DNA from: Bacteroidales bacterium
Lineage (GTDB): Bacteria > Bacteroidota > Bacteroidia > Bacteroidales > UBA932
Direction: 5' to 3'
Length of the DNA: 64,000 nucleotides
NCBI GenBank assembly: GCA_017626555.1
Contig: JAGAIM010000129.1
Span: 25,163-89,162 of the forward strand
The notes beneath the pieces are model-generated. The model searched no databases. It saw nothing but the letters and a program-made list of their open reading frames with translations, and was not told the DNA's origin. The translations under genes were made by a program, and so were the position numbers. Below, in pieces: positions 50,009 to 58,180 of the stretch; positions within the stretch are counted from its first letter, which is position 1, and each line of letters begins with the position of its first letter.

Positions 50009-52138
50009 ATGAAAAAGATTGCCTGTATGGTTGTCTCGTTTGCATTATTCAATGCCTGTAACGAGCCTGTTAATCCTGAACCTGATCCCGTTGTAGATCC
50101 CGAATCGACAGAATACACCTGTGTGCTTCCGGTAGTAGAATATGGCAAAGCACGCTGGGAGTCGGGTGATAAGATACTTTTCCACGGGGGGAGTGCTGAT
50201 AATCAGAAGATTGTTACATTGACCGAAGCAGATATCATCGATGATACATTGTGTAAGGTCGATTTGTCCGGCCTGACCCCATATAAGGCAATGAATGTCA
50301 ATGTGAAATATTTTGCTGCATATCCGGCCGACCTTGTAAGCAATGAAGGCAATTGCAAGGATATGAATACTTTCACCAAGGCTAACACTTTGCTGATGAG
50401 TGGCTATGATACGGAAGACAACAAGATGGTCTTCGAGTATATTGTTGGGGGAATGGTATTCGTTGTTGACGGTGATTATGATTCTTACGAAATGGTGGGG
50501 AATTATGGTGAGACTCTTGGATACGAAAGTCTGTCTTGCCGTATGACTGACAGGATCAAAGTTCCCGGTATGAACCAGGCAGGAGCGATGAAGATTCGTA
50601 AAGGTTCTGTTGTTGCTGACGGAAAGACTGTCAATATATTATATTTTCCTTCTAATCAGCCAAGATTTATGGATGGGTATAAGTTGTATCTGTGCAAGGA
50701 AGGAAAGAGAGTTATGGTCTTGGATACGGCAGGTGAGATAAGTATTCCACGAGGCAGTTTTGTAGATCTTGGGGATATAACGCCGTTGTTGGTTGAGGAT
50801 AAAGAACCTGATAACTCTATTCACGAGCCGGATGTCTTGCCTGACTATAGTCATTTGCATCATATATCATTTACAGAGTCAGATGGCTTGTTTCCTAATC
50901 CTGAGAGAGGATTCTATTTCACTCAGAGTTTCAAGTCTGCTTCTGCAAGCCTTCTGACAGCAAGCAAGATCGAGTCCAACAGGCTCCAGAACAGGACAAT
51001 ATGCTATCTGGGCTTCTATCCTAAGAAGTATATGGACGGTCATATCGCAGAGGACTTCCTCCAGATGGTACGCAACAATATGCAGGTTCTCCGTGAGAAC
51101 GGTGCAAAGTGTATTATGCGTTTTGCATACTCCGACAGTGAGAACGAGAAACCGTGGGATCCTACCCCTGAGGTCGTTCAGATGCATATCTCCGACATCA
51201 AGCCTATCCTTCAGGAATACAGTGATGTGATAATGTGTCTCCAGGCAGGTTTTGTGGGAGTATGGGGAGAGTGGTACTACACCGAGAATTTCGAGTTCAC
51301 TCCATCGACTCCGGAGGAACATACCCTTCGCAAGCAAGTTACGGATGCAATGCTTGAGGCTCTTCCAAAGGAACGCTCGATAGGATTGCGTACTCCTATG
51401 TTCAAGAGGAATATGTATGCAAACAGTTACCGCGATACCCTGACTATTGAAACTGCGTACAATGGCTCGGACAAGGCACGCGTCAGCGGATTCAACGACT
51501 GTTTTGGCGCGTCTTCTAATGATCAGGGTACATTCGAGAGTGCTTTGACACGAGATTATTGGAAAAGTGACACCCGATATGTGCTGATGGGAGGAGAGAC
51601 TTGTGCTGTGTCTGCTTTCTGCGAGTGTGATGTCACCCTCAAGGATTGTGAGGATTATCACTGGACTTACCTTAACATCGAGTATAACCGGCAGGTGCAC
51701 AATGTATGGAAGAACGGAGGCTGCTGGGATGAGATCGAGCGTCGTCTCGGATACAGACTTTCATTTGCCGATGTATATCATTCGACTCCTGCGGCCGGTC
51801 AGGATATGACTGTGGCTCTCCAGATCAGGAATACAGGATTTGCCGCTCCGATGAACGGTCGTGGTTTCGAGATTATCCTGGTTGACGGAAGCGGAAATAA
51901 GACAGTATATGACTTCGATGACGTTGATCCTCGTTACTGGTTTGCCGGAAGGACTGTCAATATAGAGAAAGCCATAGCGATTCCTTCTGATGCATCAGGA
52001 AATTGCACTCTGTATCTCAACCTGCCGGATCCGAAGCCGACGCTTCACGACAATTCACGCTTCTCTATCCGTCTTGCCAATGACGGCATCTGGGATGAAG
52101 AACTTGGTTATAACAAGGTAATGGAATTCACAATTTAA
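50009..52138 (+). CDS. Fimbrillin-like domain fused to DUF4874/DUF4832, lipoprotein 2
   Basis: The ATG at 50009 (MKKIACMVVSFAL) gives 709 residues with a lipoprotein signal ending LFNAC. Residues about 28-265 form a fimbrillin-like beta domain (WESGDKILFHGGSADNQKIVTL, LTPYKAMNVNVKYFAAYPADLVSN, VDGDYDSYEMVGN). Residues about 285-709 repeat the architecture of the previous protein: FPNPERGFY at 295-303, GFVGVWGEWYY with Glu421, GGETCAVSAFCEC, YHWTYLN and the closing Ig-like domain ending KVMEFTI. The two catalytic-type regions share long identical stretches, so this is a duplication followed by fusion to a surface domain. The N-terminal domain is homologous to that of the protein encoded next. 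Hydrolase function is inferred. Confidence 0.8.
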   Translation: MKKIACMVVSFALFNACNEPVNPEPDPVVDPESTEYTCVLPVVEYGKARWESGDKILFHGGSADNQKIVTLTEADIIDDTLCKVDLSGLTPYKAMNVNVKYFAAYPADLVSNEGNCKDMNTFTKANTLLMSGYDTEDNKMVFEYIVGGMVFVVDGDYDSYEMVGNYGETLGYESLSCRMTDRIKVPGMNQAGAMKIRKGSVVADGKTVNILYFPSNQPRFMDGYKLYLCKEGKRVMVLDTAGEISIPRGSFVDLGDITPLLVEDKEPDNSIHEPDVLPDYSHLHHISFTESDGLFPNPERGFYFTQSFKSASASLLTASKIESNRLQNRTICYLGFYPKKYMDGHIAEDFLQMVRNNMQVLRENGAKCIMRFAYSDSENEKPWDPTPEVVQMHISDIKPILQEYSDVIMCLQAGFVGVWGEWYYTENFEFTPSTPEEHTLRKQVTDAMLEALPKERSIGLRTPMFKRNMYANSYRDTLTIETAYNGSDKARVSGFNDCFGASSNDQGTFESALTRDYWKSDTRYVLMGGETCAVSAFCECDVTLKDCEDYHWTYLNIEYNRQVHNVWKNGGCWDEIERRLGYRLSFADVYHSTPAAGQDMTVALQIRNTGFAAPMNGRGFEIILVDGSGNKTVYDFDDVDPRYWFAGRTVNIEKAIAIPSDASGNCTLYLNLPDPKPTLHDNSRFSIRLANDGIWDEELGYNKVMEFTI

Positions 52139-52141
52139 TAC

Positions 52142-52170
52142 TGTCATTTCGAGCGAAGTCGAGAAATCTG
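52142..52170. repeat. REP-like extragenic repeat, copy 1
   Basis: GTCATTTCGAGCGAAGTCGAGAAATCT, split here as GTCATTTCGAGCG then AAGTCGAGAAATCT, an imperfect palindrome whose complement folds to a hairpin. This sequence type is widespread between genes in Bacteroidetes. It fills the 46-bp gap after DUF4832 lipoprotein 2. Confidence 0.75.
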
Positions 52171-52184
52171 TAAAATAAACATAT

Positions 52185-54698
52185 ATGAAAAAGATTTTCA
52201 GCATACTGCTTGTAAGTGCATTGTTCATTTCTTGCGAAAGGCCAGTAGGTCCGGAGCCGGATGTTCCTAATACGGAAGATAAGCACGCCTGCGCATTGCC
52301 TGCCTCTTACGTCAACGGCAAGCAGGAATGGATTCCCGGAGACAAGATTCTCATACACGGAGAGTATTCAGAGGATCAGGCAATCGTTACTTTGACCGCT
52401 GCTGACATTTCATCAGATGGAAAGACCTGCTATGTGAGTGTTGCAGGAATTACACCTTATGAGCAGAAAATCGTGAAGTCTAAGTATTATGCCGCTTACC
52501 CTGCTGATTTGGTCAGCAATATCAGTCAGTGTAAGGATATGAACAATTTCACAAGTACAAATGCATTGCTTATGGGTGGCTATGACAGTGAAAAGAAGTT
52601 CGTATTTGAATCTCTTGTCGGAGGCGTTGTCTTTACTGTCTCAGGAGACTTTGATTCTTATGAGTTCCGTGGGAATAATGAAGAAGTCATAGGATATACT
52701 TCATTGACTTGTCAGATTACACCGAATTCAAAGTTGTATGCAAAGTCCAGAGGCACTGCTCTTGCTGTTCTCGAAGGAAATGTGATTGCTGACGGAAAGA
52801 CTTGCAATCATATATGCTTTCCTGACCAACCTTCGTTCACTGATGGTTTCAATATTGTTTTCTATAAGAATGGCAAGACTGTAAAGTGTTATTATACAGA
52901 GGACCGGTATCAGGTCAAGAGAAGTGAATTCATTGATCTTGGAGACATAACTTCAAAACTTGCTGACTTCAGTCAGTCGTCGGACAATCATTTATCTTCC
53001 ATTCCTACGGCAGGAGCGACTGATCTCGGTGCTGTTGAGACAGCCAATTGTTACATTGTAACCAAACCTGGTGTCTATACTTTCAAGGCCGTAAAGGGTA
53101 ACAGTACTGCCGACCTTTCGTCAATCGGCTCTGTTGAGATCCTTTGGGAATCCTGGGGAACTACAGAGGATGTGGCTGCAAATAGTGTTATTTCCGCTGT
53201 GGATTATGAGAAGGATAATGTATATTTCCGCGTGGCCGAGGGATTCCATCCTGGCAATGCAGTCATTGCTGTTAGGAATGATATGGGAGTGATTATGTGG
53301 AGCTGGCACATCTGGGTGCCTGAAACCCCGATAACAGAGAATCTTTACGGTATTTCAAGGAAGAAGTCGATGGACCGCAATCTCGGAGCGCTTGTAGCGA
53401 CATCGGCAGAAAGTGCATCTCCTAAGTCGGCCGGACTTTTCTATCAGTGGGGCCGCAAGGATCCGTTCCCTGGAGTCGCTGACTTTGCGGCAGGCACTCC
53501 TGCTTCCGTTGCGGGTCAGGAAATGACTCTTTTCGGTGGACAGATGTCACTGTCAAAGACCCTTAAGAACCCTACAGCCTTTGCCGATTATGACGGTAGT
53601 TGGAATGAGATGAAGACCCTTGATATGTGGAATAGTACCAAGACTATGTATGACCCTTGTCCTCCGGGATACAAGGTGCCGTACCGTTCAGAGGTCGTTC
53701 TTTATTCTAACTATCCTTGGGAGGTTCCCGGTTGGCAGTATTCTCCTGAAAGTTATATGTTTACTGTAGGAAATCCGGAAACGGTATATCCTCTCGGAGG
53801 CTATATCACCACCGAGGGCAAGTACAGTCAGTATGGTGTGGGAACGCGCTTGTGGTGTTCGCGTGAGTCGGATTCTGCGACCGATGGATACAATTTCCGA
53901 ATCTTCCCTGATGAGGCTGGTGGTGCTTCTTATGGCAATGGAACCAAACCTAAATCAAATGGCTTTGCTGTGCGTTGCATCAGCATAGATTCCGTACCGT
54001 TCGAGAACGAACCCGGTACTCCAGTCAAAGGTGCTTACAAGAAATATAGTGCAGCCATAACGGAACTCTCAGGTCTCTGTCTGCACACTGACGGAACTTT
54101 CCTCTGGGGCGTCGGAGACCAGGGAATGCTTGCAAAGATCGGCTTTGAGGGTCAAGTCGAGAAGGTTTTCTCTCAGTCGCTTGATATGGAGGCCGTAACC
54201 ATCAATCCGGAGACGGGCGATCTTTATCTCGGTTGTGAAAGCAATTTCATCGGCATCGTAAAGGCACCTGAGTATAAGAAGGCCGAGGCTTTGTTCTATG
54301 TAGAAGAGGCTGCCAATTATGGCAACAGCGGTGTCGAAGGAATCTCGTGGTACAAGGACGGAATGATTCTCGTCGGTGCTCAGATAGATGCAAGACTTTG
54401 GGCGTACAGGCTGGATGGCACAGTAGTGTGGAGCAAGAGTCTCAAGACAGTGGCCATAGGTTGTCAGGAGATAGCAGACATCTGCTATGATCCTGTCAAG
54501 GATCAGATCTGGATCATCGATTCCGAGAGCCAATCCATTTATCTCTTCAACGGCGACGCCACTAAGCATCTTGCAACCTACAAGGTGAACTATGCGGGCA
54601 ACTGTGAATCGGTATATCTTGACTATGAGCGTAGTTGCGTATGGGTTGCTGATGATTCTGAAGGATCAGCCCTTTTCCGAGTTGATTTTACTTTTTAA
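52185..54698 (+). CDS. Multidomain lipoprotein: fimbrillin-like, FISUMP-like and SdiA-regulated-type propeller domains
   Basis: An 837-residue lipoprotein (LFISCERP, Cys17). Residues about 28-265 are homologous to the N-terminal domain of the previous protein (GDKILIHGEYSEDQAIVTL, YYAAYPADLVSNISQCKDMNNFTS). The middle (about 280-605) begins ETANCYIVTKPGVYTFKAVKG and contains MDRNLGAL, YQWGRKDPFPG, PCPPGYKVPYRSE and a final GFAVRCISID, which is FISUMP-like. The C-terminal part (about 620-837) looks like an SdiA-regulated/NHL-type propeller: LSGLCLHTDGTFLWGVGD, LDMEAVTINPETGDLYLGCES, GVEGISWYKDGMILVG and ADICYDPVKDQIWIIDSES. No catalytic signature is seen, so a surface binding or sensing protein of the DUF4832 system is most likely. 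Confidence 0.7.
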   Translation: MKKIFSILLVSALFISCERPVGPEPDVPNTEDKHACALPASYVNGKQEWIPGDKILIHGEYSEDQAIVTLTAADISSDGKTCYVSVAGITPYEQKIVKSKYYAAYPADLVSNISQCKDMNNFTSTNALLMGGYDSEKKFVFESLVGGVVFTVSGDFDSYEFRGNNEEVIGYTSLTCQITPNSKLYAKSRGTALAVLEGNVIADGKTCNHICFPDQPSFTDGFNIVFYKNGKTVKCYYTEDRYQVKRSEFIDLGDITSKLADFSQSSDNHLSSIPTAGATDLGAVETANCYIVTKPGVYTFKAVKGNSTADLSSIGSVEILWESWGTTEDVAANSVISAVDYEKDNVYFRVAEGFHPGNAVIAVRNDMGVIMWSWHIWVPETPITENLYGISRKKSMDRNLGALVATSAESASPKSAGLFYQWGRKDPFPGVADFAAGTPASVAGQEMTLFGGQMSLSKTLKNPTAFADYDGSWNEMKTLDMWNSTKTMYDPCPPGYKVPYRSEVVLYSNYPWEVPGWQYSPESYMFTVGNPETVYPLGGYITTEGKYSQYGVGTRLWCSRESDSATDGYNFRIFPDEAGGASYGNGTKPKSNGFAVRCISIDSVPFENEPGTPVKGAYKKYSAAITELSGLCLHTDGTFLWGVGDQGMLAKIGFEGQVEKVFSQSLDMEAVTINPETGDLYLGCESNFIGIVKAPEYKKAEALFYVEEAANYGNSGVEGISWYKDGMILVGAQIDARLWAYRLDGTVVWSKSLKTVAIGCQEIADICYDPVKDQIWIIDSESQSIYLFNGDATKHLATYKVNYAGNCESVYLDYERSCVWVADDSEGSALFRVDFTF

Positions 54699-54701
54699 AT
54701 T

Positions 54702-54749
54702 GTCATCCTGAACGAATAATTGTCATTCTGAGCGAATGCGAAGGATCTA
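54702..54749. repeat. REP-like extragenic repeats, truncated copy 2 and full copy 3
   Basis: TGTCATCCTGAACGAA (54702-54717) is a truncated copy. TGTCATTCTGAGCG with AATGCGAAGGATCT (54722-54749) is a full copy. Both match the repeats at 52142 and 58124 and fill the 63-bp gap between two genes. Confidence 0.75.
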
Positions 54750-54761
54750 AAGTCAAAGAAA

Positions 54762-56036
54762 ATGAAACCGATAATAATATCGTTAATGATTCTGGCGGTG
54801 GCCTCCTGCACTCCTTCCGATAAATCGAAAGGGGAGTATGCAGACTTCGACCGTGTGCCTCTGCAGAGTAAGGTGGAGAATGTGCAGCCTATGACCGGAA
54901 TTGTTCTCTGGAATACCAATGGTCGTTCGACCACAGCAAAGGATAAGATTCAGTTGGAGTTTTCATATATGCTCTACAGTGATGTTTGCAAGGAACTGGG
55001 TGTGTATGACTGGACAACAGTGGACAGATTGCTTGAACAGGCCGCTTCGCGCGGTCATCAGGCCGTTATACGTTTCCGATATACGTATGTCGGCCAGCAG
55101 TGTGCAGTGCCTGACTATATAAAGGCCTGGCCCGGCTATGAGGAGACTGTGGGAAAGAGTGAAGGGAAAGATACATATTTTCCTGATTGGCGTTGTGAGG
55201 AACTTCAGAGATTCCATCTTGAATTCCATAAGAAGTTTGCTGAACGTTATGATAATGACCCCCGTCTGGCTTTCTTTCAGACAGGATTCGGTTTGTGGGC
55301 GGAATATCATATTTATGATGGTCCGAGAATCATAGGGCAGACTTTTCCTTCGCACGAATTCCAGGAAAAGTTCTTCAGAGCGATGGATGAATACTTCAAG
55401 AATACCACCTGGAGTATTTCTAAGGATGCTGCTCCGGAATTATATTCTCCATTTGAATCTAAACCTGAACTTCTTGACATCCGTTTCGGCCTTTTCGATG
55501 ACTCTTTTATGCACGAAACACATCACCAGTATAATCGCGATTGCCTGTTGTTCTTCAATGTTGATGAGAGATATAAAACGGCTCCGGTAGGTGGCGAGTT
55601 CAGTTATTATAAGACTTATGACCAACAACATACTTTGGATAAAGAAGGAATGTACGGTCGTTTGTTCGAGGATGAAGTGGCGAAGTACCATATGACATAC
55701 ATCAACGGCAATGATCAGCCTAAGTATCAGTCTATGGACAGAATCAAGGAGGCTTCGATGTCGATGGGATATAAGTTCGAGATCAAGGATTTCCGTGTAA
55801 AGGGTAATGAGGCGGCTGTCCTCATCTCCAACATCGGTGTGGCTCCGATATATAGGGACGCTTATGTTTCTGTCGGAGGCGTAAAGGGCGAGTATTCGCT
55901 CAAGAACCTTATGCCGGGAGATGAGCATTGGGTGCTTGTGACTGGTGACGGCGTGTCCGCTCATTCGGTTCCGGAGATAGTCTGTGACCATCTGGTTCCT
56001 GGACAAAAGATAGAATTTGATGCAGATATAAGATGA
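54762..56036 (+). CDS. DUF4832-type lipoprotein 3, putative glycoside hydrolase (tandem copy A)
   Basis: A 424-residue lipoprotein (VASCTPS, Cys16). The core resembles the DUF4832 group: VQPMTGIVLWNTNG, HQAVIRFRYTYVGQ, RLAFFQTGFGLWAEYHIYDG with Glu181 at the same place as Glu169 of lipoprotein 1, DDSFMHETHHQYNRDCLLFF, then YHMTYINGNDQP and a C-terminal Ig-like domain (about 335-424). It lacks FPNPERGF, so it is a distant relative. Its TGA overlaps the ATG of the next gene (ATGA), and the two proteins are close paralogues along their whole length. Activity is unknown; the preserved Glu in a barrel-like setting suggests hydrolysis. Confidence 0.75.
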   Translation: MKPIIISLMILAVASCTPSDKSKGEYADFDRVPLQSKVENVQPMTGIVLWNTNGRSTTAKDKIQLEFSYMLYSDVCKELGVYDWTTVDRLLEQAASRGHQAVIRFRYTYVGQQCAVPDYIKAWPGYEETVGKSEGKDTYFPDWRCEELQRFHLEFHKKFAERYDNDPRLAFFQTGFGLWAEYHIYDGPRIIGQTFPSHEFQEKFFRAMDEYFKNTTWSISKDAAPELYSPFESKPELLDIRFGLFDDSFMHETHHQYNRDCLLFFNVDERYKTAPVGGEFSYYKTYDQQHTLDKEGMYGRLFEDEVAKYHMTYINGNDQPKYQSMDRIKEASMSMGYKFEIKDFRVKGNEAAVLISNIGVAPIYRDAYVSVGGVKGEYSLKNLMPGDEHWVLVTGDGVSAHSVPEIVCDHLVPGQKIEFDADIR

Positions 56037-57310
56037 GAAAAGTTAAACATTTGTTAGTATTAGTGATTCTGGTTGTGGCTGCCTGCACCCCTTCCGACAA
56101 ATCGAAAGGGGAGTATGCAGACTTCGACCGTGTGCCTCTTCAGAGCAAGGTGGAGAATGTTCAGCCTATGACAGGTATAGTTCTTTGGACTACCAACGGA
56201 CGTTGCATCACCGGCAAGGACAAGATTCAGTTGGAATTTGCCTATATGCTCTACAATGAAGTATGTAAGGAGAAGGATGTCTATGATTGGACTCCTATGG
56301 ACAATCTTCTTGAGAAGGTTGCCTCACGCGGACATCAACTGGTGGTGCGTTTCAGATATACATACGTGGGACAACAGTGTTCTGTTCCTGATTATATCAA
56401 GGCTTGGCCAGGCTATGAGGAGACTGTCGGAAAGAGCGAGGGAAGGGATACATATTTCCCTGACTGGCGCTGCGAGGAACTGCAGAGATTCCATCTTGAT
56501 TTCCACAAAAGATTTGCAGAGCGATATGACAATGACCCTCGTCTGGCTTTTGTTCAGACCGGATTCGGTCTTTGGGCGGAATATCATATTTATGACGGAC
56601 CGAGGATAATGGGCAAGACATTCCCTTCCAAGGAGTTCCAGGAGACCTTCTTCAAGGAAATGGACAAGTATTTCGACAAGACCACCTGGAGCATTTCGAT
56701 TGATGCTGCCGATGAATCTTATACTCCTTTCAAGGCTAAACCTGAACTTCTCGAGATACCTTTCGGCAACTTCGACGATTCCTTTATGCACAAGACTCAT
56801 AATGAGTACAATCGTGACTGCTGGCTTTTCTTCGGAGAGGAGCGTTATAAGACCGGCCCGCACGGCGGAGAATTCAGTTACTACACTGATTTCGATCAGA
56901 AGCATTGTCTTGACACTGCCGGAATGTACGGCCGTGTATTTGAGGACGAAGTCGCGAAGTACAATATGACATATATCATCGGCAACGACCAGCCTGGATA
57001 CCAGACAATGGACAGGATAAAGGAGGCTTCGATGTCGATGGGATACAAGTTCGAGATCAAGGATTTCCGTGTAAAGGGTAATGAGGCGGCTGTCCTCATC
57101 TCCAACATCGGTGTGGCTCCGATCTACAGGGACGCTTATGTTTCTATCGGAGGCGTAAAGGGCGAGTACTCGCTCAAGAACCTTATGCCCGGACAGGAAC
57201 AGTGGATATATGTCAAGGGTGACGGTGTGTCGGCTCAGGCCGTGCCTGCAATCGAGTGCGCGCATCTCGTTCCCGGACAGAAGATTGAATATGACGCAGA
57301 TATAAAATGA
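56033..57310 (+). CDS. DUF4832-type lipoprotein 4, putative glycoside hydrolase (tandem copy B)
   Basis: A 425-residue lipoprotein (VVAACTPS, Cys18) and tandem duplicate of the previous gene, overlapping it by 4 bp. It keeps LAFVQTGFGLWAEYHIYDG (Glu183), DDSFMHKTHNEYNRDCWLFF and the C-terminal Ig-like domain. The segment 57020-57189 is nearly identical in DNA to 55746-55915 of copy A, and the first 100 bases of the mature parts are also nearly identical, while the middle is more diverged. This patchwork suggests a fairly recent duplication with selection in the middle, or gene conversion at the ends. It overlaps the following thioredoxin-like gene by 4 bp, so three genes are translationally coupled. 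Confidence 0.75.
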   Translation: MRKVKHLLVLVILVVAACTPSDKSKGEYADFDRVPLQSKVENVQPMTGIVLWTTNGRCITGKDKIQLEFAYMLYNEVCKEKDVYDWTPMDNLLEKVASRGHQLVVRFRYTYVGQQCSVPDYIKAWPGYEETVGKSEGRDTYFPDWRCEELQRFHLDFHKRFAERYDNDPRLAFVQTGFGLWAEYHIYDGPRIMGKTFPSKEFQETFFKEMDKYFDKTTWSISIDAADESYTPFKAKPELLEIPFGNFDDSFMHKTHNEYNRDCWLFFGEERYKTGPHGGEFSYYTDFDQKHCLDTAGMYGRVFEDEVAKYNMTYIIGNDQPGYQTMDRIKEASMSMGYKFEIKDFRVKGNEAAVLISNIGVAPIYRDAYVSIGGVKGEYSLKNLMPGQEQWIYVKGDGVSAQAVPAIECAHLVPGQKIEYDADIK

Positions 57311-58104
57311 TGAGAATCACACATTGGTTAGTATTGGTGGTGGCAGCATTTGCTGCCGTGAGTTCCTGTGCCGATCCGGCACAGGAACTTTGTAATTACT
57401 GGAATTCTCACGATTTCAGATCGTTGGATTCCTTTGATGACATTGATGCGGCGCAGGAGAAATTCTATGGGTATGTGGGCCTGCTGAATGAAGTGCCGGA
57501 GGATGTTGCAACCGCTCAGATGACTGCCTTTATGGATTCTGCCGCCAAGAATGAGGTCGCATATATGTTGTGGGCGGAGTGGTTCCGGGCCTGCCTCCAT
57601 TATATGGATTCACCTTACAGGAACGAAGCGCTTTTTGAAGTATTTGTCGATAAGGCTTTGAGTGACAGGATACTGGATGATTATGAACTGGATTATTTTT
57701 CTGAAATGAAGTCTCTTTTCGGGAAAAACAAGCCGGGATCTTTACCTGAAGAACTGCGACTTGCCGACAGATCGGGCAAGGAGTATTCTCTTTCTGATTT
57801 CAGAGGGATGGAGACTCTGCTTGTCTTCCTCGATGCGGACTGTCCGTCCTGTCTGGATATGCTGAGGGAAAATGCCTCTTCTCCAGGCTCCGGCGATTGT
57901 CTGAGGCTGGCGGTACTGGTCAACGGGTCCCCGATGCATATCGACAATATATCCGCGCGTCTGCCTGAGGAAGTGCTGTCGGAATGGACTCTGCTTTGGT
58001 GTCCGGACGGTATGAAGGAGGCAGCACGATTGTATGATCTTTCCTACCTGCCTTTCCGGATCACTCTTGCTTCCGACGGCAGGATAGTGAAGTCTTATCA
58101 TTGA
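57307..58104 (+). CDS. Thioredoxin-like lipoprotein
   Basis: A 265-residue lipoprotein (AAVSSCAD, Cys21). Residues about 30-145 are helical (DIDAAQEKFYGYVGLLNEV, AYMLWAEWFRACLHYMDSPYRNEALFEVFVDKAL), as in the DUF5106-type N-terminal domains of Bacteroidetes proteins. Residues about 150-265 form a thioredoxin/TlpA-like fold: LRLADRSGKEYSLSDFRG, LLVFLDADCPSCLDML with a CPSC redox motif, and YLPFRITLASDGRIVKSYH with the cis-Pro region reduced to LPF. A periplasmic disulfide reductase or isomerase is likely. Coupling by 4-bp overlap to the two DUF4832 genes suggests it helps fold Cys-containing exported proteins of this operon. Confidence 0.75.
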   Translation: MMRITHWLVLVVAAFAAVSSCADPAQELCNYWNSHDFRSLDSFDDIDAAQEKFYGYVGLLNEVPEDVATAQMTAFMDSAAKNEVAYMLWAEWFRACLHYMDSPYRNEALFEVFVDKALSDRILDDYELDYFSEMKSLFGKNKPGSLPEELRLADRSGKEYSLSDFRGMETLLVFLDADCPSCLDMLRENASSPGSGDCLRLAVLVNGSPMHIDNISARLPEEVLSEWTLLWCPDGMKEAARLYDLSYLPFRITLASDGRIVKSYH

Positions 58105-58123
58105 CGGGAGACCTTTTTCATAC

Positions 58124-58150
58124 GTCATTCCGAGCGAAGTCGAGGAATCT
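58124..58150. repeat. REP-like extragenic repeat, copy 4
   Basis: GTCATTCCGAGCG with AAGTCGAGGAATCT, 20 bp after the thioredoxin-like stop codon. It matches copies 1 and 3 with compensating changes between arms (TTCC with GGAA here, TTTC with GAAA in copy 1), so the stem is conserved rather than the letters. Confidence 0.75.
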
Positions 58151-58153
58151 TTA

Positions 58154-58161
58154 TATCTTTG
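58154..58161 (+). promoter_or_regulatory. -7 element before the alkaline phosphatase gene
   Basis: TATCTTTG fits TAnnTTTG and would start transcription near 58168, which favours the ATG at 58181 over the one at 58163. No clear -33 TTG is present because the REP-like repeat occupies that place. Confidence 0.5.
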
Positions 58162-58180
58162 TATGATAAAAAATATTAAA

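Noticed and set aside
56324-57265. 313-residue minus-strand frame opposite DUF4832-type copy B
   Set aside because: It mirrors the tandem paralogue and has no signal, start context or recognisable domain; the plus frame has lipoprotein signal and coupling overlaps.
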